From contig CAZHFW010000006.1 of the NCBI GenBank assembly GCA_964531675.1, positions 62,001 through 126,000 of the forward strand: a stretch of 64,000 nt of DNA. Direction: 5' to 3'. This document shows, piece after piece, positions 27,080 through 35,421 of the stretch. Made by a program: the position numbers and the translations under genes. The stretch comes from CAZHFW01 sp964531675 (GTDB lineage Bacteria > Planctomycetota > Phycisphaerae > Phycisphaerales > UBA1924). Each line of letters starts with the position of its first letter. Positions within the stretch are counted from its first letter, which is position 1. A model generated the notes under the pieces. It worked only from the letters and a program-made list of their open reading frames with translations, had not been told where the DNA came from and ran no database searches.

Positions 27080-27709
27080 ATGTCCGACCACTCCCACAGG
27101 CTCGCGACCGACACCGACGACGGGATGCTGCTGATCATCAGCGGCCCCTCGGGCGTGGGAAAGACCACGATCACGCGCGGCGTGGAGCGGACCATTCAGG
27201 GCGCGGTCTTCAGCGTGTCGTGCACGACCCGCGCCAAGACCCCGGCCGACGTCGAGGGCGTGGACTATCACTTCATCGACAACGACGAGTTCGAGAAGAT
27301 GAAGGCCGCGGGCGCGTTCCTCGAGACCGCGGATATCTACGGCAAGAAGTACGGCACGCCCAAGGACTGGGTGCAGACCCAGCTCGACCGCGGCCGCCTG
27401 GTCATCCTCGAGATCGACGTCGAGGGCGCTCGTCAGGTCAAGAGCAAGATGCCCGAGGCCTTCGCGATCTTCATCCTGCCGCCGGATGAAGGCGTCCTGC
27501 TCCAGCGCCTCCGCGACCGCAAGCGCGAGAGCGAAGAAGCGATCCAGCGCCGCTTCGCCGCAGCGCGCAAGGAGATCGCCGACGCCAAGTCGTGCGGCGT
27601 GTACGACCACTTCCTGGTGAATCAGAAGCTCGACGAGTCGATCGGGACCGCGATCAGGCTTGTGCAGGACGAGCGGATCAGACGCCGGACCAGGGCCGCG
27701 GCGCGATAA
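27080..27709 (+). CDS. gmk: Guanylate kinase
   Basis: 209 aa. It phosphorylates GMP to GDP with ATP. P-loop GPSGVGKT at residues 22-29, then SVSCTTRAKTPADVEGVDYHF, the GMP-binding block. FILPPDEGVLLQRLRDR and the closing segment DHFLVN are also typical. The first 15 residues are a hydrophilic extension beyond the usual N-terminus. In many bacteria gmk sits next to rpoZ and coaBC; here it stands alone between two palindromic elements. Confidence 0.95.
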   Translation: MSDHSHRLATDTDDGMLLIISGPSGVGKTTITRGVERTIQGAVFSVSCTTRAKTPADVEGVDYHFIDNDEFEKMKAAGAFLETADIYGKKYGTPKDWVQTQLDRGRLVILEIDVEGARQVKSKMPEAFAIFILPPDEGVLLQRLRDRKRESEEAIQRRFAAARKEIADAKSCGVYDHFLVNQKLDESIGTAIRLVQDERIRRRTRAAAR

Positions 27710-27724
27710 GTCGCAGACAAGCGC

Positions 27725-27819
27725 GTCAGAGCCGTGTCGCGCGAGCGACCGGTCGGGCGCCGGGAATTTGCTTCGAAACAAGACCAAGGCGCCGGCGGCT
27801 TGCGCCGCTCGGCTCTGAT
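27725..27819. repeat. Paired-hairpin palindromic repeat, family A copy 3
   Basis: The left arm 27726-27752 matches copies 1 and 2 with one loop change (GCGA for GCAA). The right arm 27791-27818 keeps CTCGGCTCTGA but has a different stem, GGCGGC-TTGC-GCCGC, still able to fold. It sits between the converging ends of gmk and rho. Confidence 0.8.
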
Positions 27820-27823
27820 GGAA

Positions 27824-29299
27824 TCAGCCCGCGCTGCCCACGAGTGTTGCGTTGGTCGGGAAGCGCTGGAGGGCTGCCAAGAGCTGTTCGACCTGCTGGT
27901 GCGGGTGCATCGCGAGCAACCGGCGGCGGAGGGCGGTCATGGTCTTGAGTTCATCCTCGCGCATGAGCAGGTGCTCCTTGCGCGTGCCGCTCTCGGCCAG
28001 GTTGATCGCGGGGAACATCCGCCGCTCGGCGATCTTGCGGTCCAGGATGAGCTCCATGTTGCCCGAGCCCTTGAACTCTTCGAAGATCACCTGATCGGCC
28101 TGCGAGCCCGTGTCCACCAGGCAGCTGGCGATGATCGTCAGGCTCCCGGCCTCTTCGGTGTTGCGGGCCGAGCCGAAGATCTGGCGGGGCACTTCCAGCG
28201 CCTTGCTGTCCAGACCGCCGGTGAGCGTGCGGCCCGAGCTGGCGTGTTTGCGGCTCTGGTTGAACGCACGGCCCAGTCGCGTGAGCGAGTCGAGCAGGAC
28301 CACGACGTGCTTGCCGGCCTCCACGAGACGCTTGCAGCGGTCGATGGTCTGGGTCGAGACCGCGATATGGCGGTCCACCGTGTGGTCGTTCGAGCTTGCG
28401 ATGACGCGGACGCGCTGCCTGGGCGCGGTGGCGACCGCCAGGCCTTGCTCCATGGCGGCCTGATTGCCGCGGGCGGCCATCTCGGCGTCCAGAGCGTCGA
28501 CCTTCGCGAACGTGCGCCGGAAGTCGGTGACTTCCTCGGGGCGCTCGTCCACGAGCAGGACCACGATCTCGATGTCGGGGTGGTTGCGCAGCAGCGCGGT
28601 GGCGATGTCCTTCAGGAGCGTCGTCTTGCCCGCCTTGGGCGGGGAGACGATCAAGCCGCGCTGGCCGCGGCCAATCGGGCAGAACAGGTCGATGAGCCGG
28701 CACGAGGCGGGGCATCCCGGATACTCGAGCGTGAGCCTGGGCTGGGGGTCGATGATGGTCAGCTCGTCCCAGGCCTTGACGGTCTGGAGCGTGGAGAAGT
28801 CGACGCCTTCAAAGTCGATCTGGAAGCCGGCCGCGGGGGCCGGGCCCCGGCGATCCTGCCCGCTGCGGTTGTGCGGGGGACGCGAGCCGTTGTGGCGCCC
28901 GTTCTGCTGGCCCGAGTGCTGGCCGGAGTATTGCCCGGAGTGCTGGCCGTTTTGGGGAGCAGCATGCTGGCCGGACGGCTGGCCTTGGCGCGGGCCCTGG
29001 CTTCGGGCTTCGGGCTGGCTTCTGGCTTCAGGCTGGCTTCTGGCTTCAGGCTGGCTGCGCGTCTCGGGTGGGCGCGCGGGCTGGTTGGTGGGCGCGGGTG
29101 GGCCGGCGCGATGTCCCTGGGCGGGGCCAGCGTTCTGACCAGAGCCGGCACCCGAGGCCGCACCGGAGTTCGATGCGGAGGCGGGGGGCGGGCTCGCGCT
29201 GGGCGCGGGCCTGCTGCCGCTCTTGGGAAGCGGCGCATGGGGGTCGGTCGAGCCAGTGAGCGGGTTGGTCCCGCGTTTACGAGTCCAGCGGTTGAGCAC
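27824..29299 (-). CDS. rho: Transcription termination factor Rho lacking the canonical RNA-binding domain
   Basis: About 491 aa. The C-terminal 350 residues are a normal Rho ATPase: PIGRGQRGLIVSPPKAGKTTLL (P-loop), LLVDERPEEVTDF, ATAPRQRVRVIASSNDHTVDR, DSLTRLGRAFN and SRKHASSGRTLTGGLD. Rho is a hexameric RNA helicase that ends transcripts. The expected N-terminal helical and cold-shock-like domains are absent; instead about 150 residues are disordered, with four tandem PEARSQ units and a Q/G/H/N-rich stretch containing QHSGQ repeats, then an arginine-containing stretch. The start is uncertain: no ATG fits well and a GTG at 29299 is used; longer TTG or ATG starts up to 29551 add only low-complexity sequence. 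Confidence 0.9.
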   Translation of the reverse strand: MLNRWTRKRGTNPLTGSTDPHAPLPKSGSRPAPSASPPPASASNSGAASGAGSGQNAGPAQGHRAGPPAPTNQPARPPETRSQPEARSQPEARSQPEARSQGPRQGQPSGQHAAPQNGQHSGQYSGQHSGQQNGRHNGSRPPHNRSGQDRRGPAPAAGFQIDFEGVDFSTLQTVKAWDELTIIDPQPRLTLEYPGCPASCRLIDLFCPIGRGQRGLIVSPPKAGKTTLLKDIATALLRNHPDIEIVVLLVDERPEEVTDFRRTFAKVDALDAEMAARGNQAAMEQGLAVATAPRQRVRVIASSNDHTVDRHIAVSTQTIDRCKRLVEAGKHVVVLLDSLTRLGRAFNQSRKHASSGRTLTGGLDSKALEVPRQIFGSARNTEEAGSLTIIASCLVDTGSQADQVIFEEFKGSGNMELILDRKIAERRMFPAINLAESGTRKEHLLMREDELKTMTALRRRLLAMHPHQQVEQLLAALQRFPTNATLVGSAG

Positions 29300-30105
29300 G
29301 GTCGCTCTCGGTGGCCTTCGGGCGTGCGCTGACGTCGCGCGTGGCCCTGGGCGGTGCCAAACATCCGGTGTGAGCCGGAAGGGTCGTTGTGCGTGCGCGG
29401 GTGCGGGCGGGCGTGCCGCATCGGACCCACGAGTTTGAACGTCGCGTCGGGCGGTCAGGCCCAGGCGCGTTGGAGACGATCCGACCTGCATGCGGCGCAG
29501 GATGAACTGCGCGGCCAGCGTGGCCCAAGGCCGATGCTGGCGAACGTGCAAGGCGACTTATGAACCCATCCGGAAGAATCCGTCACCGGTTTCTTCTCGA
29601 TTGGTTGCGCGCGGGGTTTGCGGGTTGCACGCCGGCGGGGCCAGATGGCCTCAGCGTCGGATGCCTCGCGAACGGACCCGTGTGCGGGATTGCCCTGGGA
29701 ACCAGGTCCCACGGCGGGAATCAACATCTTTTCAGCAGTCTGGAGCCTGGAGCATAACCCGAAAGCACGGACCGAGCCGCCAAGCCCCGCGGAAGGGAAA
29801 TGAAGATATGCCCACAAGGAAGGGCACCCGAAATAAGCGGTGGAATGGGGGGACTCCCCCAGCAGAGATCGCTCGGGGTCTTCAGGCGGCCCCGGGCTGG
29901 AATCTCGACGGCGGCCGGTACGGCGCCGTCCACATCAGTCGTCGGATAAATCAGAGCCGAGTTTCACCCCAATGTCAAGGTTTTTCCGGACGATCGGTCC
30001 CAGACCGGGTCGACTTGGACCGAGAAAGTACAATCCGGGGCCCTTCCCGCGACATGACGCTGGGGAGGGGTCGTTCCGGTCCGTCTCACGTCTCGGTCGT
30101 TGCCT
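29300..30105. other. Intergenic region between rho and ptsI with no gene I can support
   Basis: About 800 bp between divergent genes. It holds a GGGGG-GAC-TCCCCC hairpin near 29850 and purine-rich stretches (GGAAGGGAAATGAAG near 29795), but no protein family, tRNA or known structured RNA that I recognise. It must contain promoters for both flanking genes; a long rho leader is possible because Rho often regulates itself. Confidence 0.5.
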
Positions 30106-31908
30106 GTGGTCAATCGTCAAAAGACAGAACAGTCCCCTCCGCCCGCGCCGGTGATCATCAAGGGTCTTGGCGTGTCGGCGGGAATTGTCATCGGCAAGGC
30201 CCTGGTGGTCGACACCGACCTGCGACGCGTGCCGCGCCGCTCCATCACCCGCGAAGGCATCAAGGCCGAGACCACCAGGCTCGATGCGGCCATCAAGGCC
30301 TCCATCGAAGACCTCCAGGAGGTCCAGAAGAGCGCCGAAGCCACGATGGGCAAGGAAGCCTCCAAGATCTTCCTGGCCCACAGCTTCATGCTCCGCGACA
30401 ACAAGATGGTGGTCAATCCGCTCAAGGAGATGATCACCTCCGAGCTGGTGAACTCCGAGACCGCGGTCGCGCAGGTCTTCGGGGCCCTGGCGGCCCGCTT
30501 CCGCAAGAGCGCCGACAGCGCCTTCACCACCAAGGTCAACGACATCGACGATCTTGCGGGGCGTGTGCTCAACAAGCTCATGGGCGAGTCCCGGAGCAAG
30601 CTCAAGGACCCGCCGCCGGATTCGGTCGTCATCGCCCGCGACCTCACGCCCTCGCAGACCGCGTCGTTTGATCGCAAGAAGATCGTGGGATTCGCGACCG
30701 ACATGGGCGGCCGCACGGGCCATACCGCCATTGTCGCCCGCGCTCTGGAAATCCCCGCGGTCGTCGGCCTCCAGTCCGTCACCCAGCAGGCCATCGACGG
30801 CGCCACCATCATCCTCGATGGTGATCGCGGCAACGTCATCATCCATCCCGACGCCGATCAGCTCAAGGAATACCGCGGGTACATCGAGCAGCGCAAGACT
30901 TTCCAGCTCTCCCTCGGCGAGCTGGTCGATCTGCCCTCGGTCACCACCGACGGCACGCCGGTCGAGCTCCTGGGCAACATCGAGTTCCCCGACGAGGCCA
31001 AAAGCGTGGTTTCCTCGGGAGGCGACGGCGTCGGGCTCTACCGCACCGAGTTCATCTTCCTGACCCGTGACGACGAGCCCACCGAGAAGGATCACTTCAC
31101 CGCGCTCAAGCGGGCCGTGGAGCTGCTCGACGGCAAGCCCCTGACGGTGCGCACGTTCGACCTGGGCGCCGACAAGTACACGCAGGAGCGTGCGCTCAAT
31201 CCCGAGCGCAACCCGTTCCTGGGATGCCGGAGCATCCGCTACTCGCTCCAGGCGATCCCGATGTTCAAGAGGCAGCTCCGCGCGATCCTGCGGGCCAGCG
31301 CGCTGGGGCCGATCAAGGTGATGTTCCCCCTGATCACGTCCACGGGCGAGTTCCGGCACGCCAAGTACATCGTCAACGACGTAATGGAGGACCTCGAAGA
31401 GGACAACATCCCCTTCGACCGCAACGTCAAGATCGGGATGATGGTCGAGGTGCCCTCGGCGGCGCTGATGGCCGACACGTTCGCCCGCGAGGTGGATTTC
31501 TTCTCGATCGGGACCAACGACCTGGTTCAGTACACGCTGGCGGTGGACCGCACCAACGAGCGCGTCGCGACCATGTACAACCCGTTCCACCCGGCGGTGT
31601 TGCACCTGATCCGGGACGTGATCCGGGCGGCGCGGCGGCGCGAGATCCCGGTTTCGTGCTGCGGCGAGGCCGCGGGCGACATCGAATATGCACTGTTGCT
31701 CATCGGGTTAGGGTTGCGTACCCTATCGGTGACATCGACCTCGATCCCCGGGCTCAAGAGGCTCATCAGGTCGGTGAACGTTTCGCAATGTGAGCGCATC
31801 GCCAGACACGCGATGTCGTTCGATTCCGAGTCGCAGGTTTCCGCGTATTTGCGGGACCGGGCTCGAAAAATCGTCCCGGAGGCGTTCGACGGTCGTGCCG
31901 CCGAATGA
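30106..31908 (+). CDS. ptsI: Phosphoenolpyruvate-protein phosphotransferase (PTS enzyme I)
   Basis: About 600 aa. Enzyme I takes phosphate from PEP and passes it to HPr. N-terminal helical HPr-binding domain (to about 150), then the phospho-histidine domain with GGRTGHTAIVAR (H206), where Gly replaces the usual Ser before the active His. The C-terminal TIM barrel carries GVGLYRTEF, NPERNPFLGCRSIR, MMVEVPSA, IGTNDLVQYTLAVDRTNERV and the PEP-site cysteine in SCCGEAAGD. No HPr or EII genes are near, so a regulatory rather than sugar-uptake role is possible. The GTG at 30106 is used; a TTG at 30100 adds two residues. Confidence 0.94.
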   Translation: MVNRQKTEQSPPPAPVIIKGLGVSAGIVIGKALVVDTDLRRVPRRSITREGIKAETTRLDAAIKASIEDLQEVQKSAEATMGKEASKIFLAHSFMLRDNKMVVNPLKEMITSELVNSETAVAQVFGALAARFRKSADSAFTTKVNDIDDLAGRVLNKLMGESRSKLKDPPPDSVVIARDLTPSQTASFDRKKIVGFATDMGGRTGHTAIVARALEIPAVVGLQSVTQQAIDGATIILDGDRGNVIIHPDADQLKEYRGYIEQRKTFQLSLGELVDLPSVTTDGTPVELLGNIEFPDEAKSVVSSGGDGVGLYRTEFIFLTRDDEPTEKDHFTALKRAVELLDGKPLTVRTFDLGADKYTQERALNPERNPFLGCRSIRYSLQAIPMFKRQLRAILRASALGPIKVMFPLITSTGEFRHAKYIVNDVMEDLEEDNIPFDRNVKIGMMVEVPSAALMADTFAREVDFFSIGTNDLVQYTLAVDRTNERVATMYNPFHPAVLHLIRDVIRAARRREIPVSCCGEAAGDIEYALLLIGLGLRTLSVTSTSIPGLKRLIRSVNVSQCERIARHAMSFDSESQVSAYLRDRARKIVPEAFDGRAAE

Positions 31909-32295
31909 GGCTTCTCCGGGGATGGCGCAAGCTGTCCCTGTCGAGGCGTCCGCCAACGGGTGCAAGTTCATCGGCGTCAGGTCTCCCCGCGTCCGCGGGC
32001 GATGGGCCGGGCGCCGGCCAAGCCGCTTCCGTCGGATCCCCGGCGTCACGCGCGTCTCCCGAAGCTCGGGCGGGCGCCGGACAGCCCGGGCGGACCGGCG
32101 GCACGATCCCCGGAGCATGGTTTGCCCCTGAGGCGAGCCGCTTCGGGGCCGACCGCACCCCACCGCCTCGCGGCGCCCCCAGGGCGTCAAGGCCAGGCAA
32201 GGCGTGCATCTCGGCGCGATCAGCGCGGGCCCAAGGCCGGCGAACGAACCAGGCGAAGGACCGACGCCATCGTGTGAAGGGATGGCATTTTCGCC
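31909..32295 (+). other. GC-rich leader upstream of the RNase E/G gene
   Basis: 387 bp without a supported gene. All reading frames here are arginine/proline-rich and patternless. It may be the 5' untranslated leader of the ribonuclease gene; E. coli rne has a leader of similar size through which the enzyme controls its own mRNA. Whether that happens here is not shown. Confidence 0.4.
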
Positions 32296-35200
32296 ATGGC
32301 CAAGAGAAGAAGTCGCAAGAAGTCATCGGGCGCCGCTGCGGCGGCCGAGCAGGCTGCCGCCAGCCTGAGCCGGATGATCGTCAACTACGTCCCGGGCGAA
32401 GAGTGCCGGGTCGCGATCGTCGAGAACGGAAAGCTTGAAGAGCTGCACGTGGAGCGCTTCGCCAGCGCCTCGCGCGTCGGAAACATCTACGTCGGCAAGG
32501 TCACCAACGTCGAGCCCGCGATCCAGGCGGCGTTCGTCGATTTCGGCGTCGGAGAGAACGGGTTCCTCCACGTCTCCGACCTCCACCCGCGGTATTTCCC
32601 GGGCGAGACCGAAGAAACCACCGAGAGCGTGGGCCACAAGACTCCCCGCCGCGAGCGTCCGCCGATCCAGTCGGCCCTCCGCCGGGGCGATGAGGTGATC
32701 GTCCAGGTGCTCAAGGAAGGCATCGGGACCAAGGGCCCGACGCTGACGAGCTATCTGTCGATCCCGGGACGGTTCCTGGTGATGATGCCGGGGATGGACC
32801 GCGTGGGCGTCTCCCGCAAGGTCGAGGACGAGGAGCAGCGCCGCGCGATGCGCGAGATCCTCGACGATCTTGAACTCCCCGACGGTTTCGGCTTCATCGT
32901 CCGCACCGCGGGCATGGAGCGCACTAAGACCGAGCTCAAGCGCGACCTGGCGTACCTGGTCCGCCTCTGGAAGGACATGGAGCGTCGCCAGAAGTCGGGC
33001 GAAAAGCCCAGGCTCCTGTACTCCGAGTCCGACCTGCTCGTCCGCTCGCTCCGCGACATTCTGACCGCGGACATCAACGAGGTCGTCGTCGACAACGAGC
33101 GGGCCCTGCTCCGTGCAGCGGCGTTCCTCAAGATCGTCGCGCCCCGCGGCGGCACCAAGCTCATGCACTACACGGGCCGGGCGCCCATCTTCCACGCCTT
33201 CGGCGTTGAGCAGCAGATCGCGATGATCCACGCCCGCGAGGTGCCTCTGCCCTCGGGCGGGCGTCTGGTCATCGACCAGACCGAAGCGATCGTCGCCATC
33301 GACGTCAACTCGGGCAAGAGCCGCGAGGCGCGGGACGCCGAGGAAAACGCGTTCCAGACCAACCTGGAGGCGGTCGACGAGATCTGCCGCCAGCTCCGTC
33401 TGCGCGACCTGGGCGGCATCGTCATCAACGACCTGATCGACATGCGCTCCATGGCGCACCGCCGGGAGGTCGAGAACCGCTTCAAGGAACGCCTCAAGCG
33501 CGACCGCGCCAAGAGCACCGTCGCGGGGATCAGCCAGTTCGGCATCCTCGAGATGACGCGTCAGCGGATGCGCGGCAGCCACGAGAGCGTGCACTTCACC
33601 GACTGTCCGACCTGCCGGGGCCGGGGCGTCGTGCAGCGCCCCGACTCGGTGTGCGCCGACGCGCTCCGCGAGCTGGCCTCGCTGCTCGATGTCGAGAAGA
33701 TCGCCAAGATCGAGCTGGTCGTCGCGCCGCGGATCGCGGGCGAGCTGCTCTCCACCAAGCGGCGTCTCTTGACGCGCATCGAGAAGCAGTCGGGCAAGCA
33801 CATCGACGTGCGCGTCTCTGACGCGCTCTCCGTCGATCGCGTGACGTTCTACGCCTACGCCGCCGATGGTTCGGACATCGAGCTGGGCAATCTCCCGGTG
33901 CCCAAGACCCCCGCGGGCCTGGTCGAGTTCGACCTGGGCCTGAGCGAGGATCCCGGCGCGTGGGACGAACAGGCCCCCGAGCCGATCGAGGACGTCGAGG
34001 AAGACGACATCATCGACGATGGCCTTGGCGACATGCATCCCATCGAGTCCGGTGAGAGTGACGAGCCGATTGAAGGCGAGCTCGACCCGACCCTGGGCGT
34101 GCAGCTCGGCCGTCGCGGGCGTCGCGGCGGACGCAATGAGCGCGGCCGCGGGACCGATCGCCGCGGCGATGAACGCCGGAATGAAGGCCGTGGAGGCGAG
34201 CGCCGGGACGACCGGCGCGATGCCCGTCCGAGCGATCGTCGCGACGACCGGCGGAATGACGACCGGCGCAGCGACGGCCGCGGCAGTGACCGCCGCGATG
34301 ACCGTCGTCCCGAACAGCGCGTGGATGACCGGCGCACCCCCGAGCGTCGCGACCCGCGCGATGACGAGCGTGCGGCACCCCGGCGTCCCGCGCCGATTCC
34401 TGTGCCCGGCCAGCCTCTCCCGCCCGGCGATCATGGCGACGATGACATGCCGGTCGGTGCTGGCGACCATCGCGAGGAGCACGAAGGCGATGGCCCGCAT
34501 CGCGATGGCCCCGACCACGATCGCCCGGTCAACGATGGCCCGGTCAACGCGGGCGACCACGGCGACGACTTCGAAGGCCACGCCGATGAGGGTGGTCAGG
34601 GCGATCATGGCCCCGAAGGCGAGCGCGGATTGAACGATCAGGGCGAAGGCCAGGGTGAAGGCGGGCGTCGCCGTCGGCGTCGCCGCCGTCGTCGCGGCCG
34701 TGGACGCGGCGGAGACGGCGCTCCCCAGGGAGGCCCGGACGGTCAGCAGTTCGACGATCGCCCCCGTGAGGGCGAGCGCAGCCAGCCCCGCGATGATCGC
34801 AGACCAGACGATGCTCGCGTGAACGATCAAGGTCCGGACGATCGTCACGACGACGAGGGCGGCTCGGTCGATCACGATGGGGACCAGGGCCCCGATGATC
34901 GCGAGGGCGGTCCGCAAGGCAATGGCGATCGCCCCGAAGGCGATGGCCAGGGCGGCGAAGGCGGCCGTCGGCGCCGTCGTCGTCGTCGCGGCCGTCGTGG
35001 TCGCGGCGGCGGTGGGGGAGGCCAGGGCGGCTTCGCTGAAGAAGGCCAAGGCGAGCGCAGCCCCGGTGAACGCAGCAATGCCCCACGCGAGGTCGGCGAG
35101 CGCGCTCAAGGCGATCGCGGGTCGTCCGACCGGGCTCCACGTGAAGATAGAGCTCCGCGTGAAGACAGAGCCCCGCGCGAAGACCGGGCTCCGCGCGAAG

Positions 35201-35373
35201 ACCGGCCGTCGCGCAATGACGATCGGCCGCGCGAGGACCGTCCCCAGGTCCGGGCCGAGCCCCCGAAGCAGTCTTCCGAGCCCGCCTCCGGCGCACCCAA
35301 GCCTCGAATCCTCTACCGCAACTTCCGCAAGCTCTCCCCGAGCGAACTGAACAAGCGGCCCAAGTCCGAGTAA
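32296..35373 (+). CDS. rne: Ribonuclease E/G family protein with a long disordered tail
   Basis: 1025 aa. Catalytic half (about 25-530): S1-type RNA-binding segment (VGNIYVGKV, AAFVDFGVGENGFLH), DNase I-like catalytic site with D336 (AIDVNSGK) and D379 (VINDLIDM), spaced as D303 and D346 of E. coli RNase E, and the zinc-link C437-x2-C440. It cleaves single-stranded RNA in mRNA decay and rRNA maturation. From about 560 on, the tail is an acidic segment, then R/D/E-rich repeats (RRDDRR), two arginine blocks of R10 and R8 type, and four PREDRA repeats before a short conserved end (ILYRNFRKLSPSEL). The tail is probably the RNA- and partner-binding scaffold. Confidence 0.94.
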   Translation: MAKRRSRKKSSGAAAAAEQAAASLSRMIVNYVPGEECRVAIVENGKLEELHVERFASASRVGNIYVGKVTNVEPAIQAAFVDFGVGENGFLHVSDLHPRYFPGETEETTESVGHKTPRRERPPIQSALRRGDEVIVQVLKEGIGTKGPTLTSYLSIPGRFLVMMPGMDRVGVSRKVEDEEQRRAMREILDDLELPDGFGFIVRTAGMERTKTELKRDLAYLVRLWKDMERRQKSGEKPRLLYSESDLLVRSLRDILTADINEVVVDNERALLRAAAFLKIVAPRGGTKLMHYTGRAPIFHAFGVEQQIAMIHAREVPLPSGGRLVIDQTEAIVAIDVNSGKSREARDAEENAFQTNLEAVDEICRQLRLRDLGGIVINDLIDMRSMAHRREVENRFKERLKRDRAKSTVAGISQFGILEMTRQRMRGSHESVHFTDCPTCRGRGVVQRPDSVCADALRELASLLDVEKIAKIELVVAPRIAGELLSTKRRLLTRIEKQSGKHIDVRVSDALSVDRVTFYAYAADGSDIELGNLPVPKTPAGLVEFDLGLSEDPGAWDEQAPEPIEDVEEDDIIDDGLGDMHPIESGESDEPIEGELDPTLGVQLGRRGRRGGRNERGRGTDRRGDERRNEGRGGERRDDRRDARPSDRRDDRRNDDRRSDGRGSDRRDDRRPEQRVDDRRTPERRDPRDDERAAPRRPAPIPVPGQPLPPGDHGDDDMPVGAGDHREEHEGDGPHRDGPDHDRPVNDGPVNAGDHGDDFEGHADEGGQGDHGPEGERGLNDQGEGQGEGGRRRRRRRRRRGRGRGGDGAPQGGPDGQQFDDRPREGERSQPRDDRRPDDARVNDQGPDDRHDDEGGSVDHDGDQGPDDREGGPQGNGDRPEGDGQGGEGGRRRRRRRRGRRGRGGGGGGQGGFAEEGQGERSPGERSNAPREVGERAQGDRGSSDRAPREDRAPREDRAPREDRAPREDRPSRNDDRPREDRPQVRAEPPKQSSEPASGAPKPRILYRNFRKLSPSELNKRPKSE

Positions 35374-35380
35374 TTTTCGC

Positions 35381-35407
35381 GCGCCCCGGGCTTACTCCCC
35401 GGGGCGT
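35381..35407 (+). terminator. Possible terminator after the RNase E/G gene
   Basis: GCGCCCCGGG and CCCGGGGCG form a GC-rich stem with a short loop, followed by a weak T run (GCTTTGCTCT). It lies directly before dxr and could instead be part of the dxr leader. Confidence 0.5.
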
Positions 35408-35421
35408 GCTTTGCTCTCCCC

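Noticed and set aside
29490..30671. Possible basic protein gene upstream of and across ptsI
   Set aside because: Most of it lies in another frame of ptsI, and the upstream part has no recognisable fold. A purine-rich stretch near 29795 could act as a ribosome site, but nothing else supports it.
31905..32438. Possible gene overlapping the start of the RNase E/G gene
   Set aside because: Arginine/alanine/serine-rich translation typical of non-coding GC-rich DNA, running deep into the well-supported RNase E/G coding sequence in another frame.
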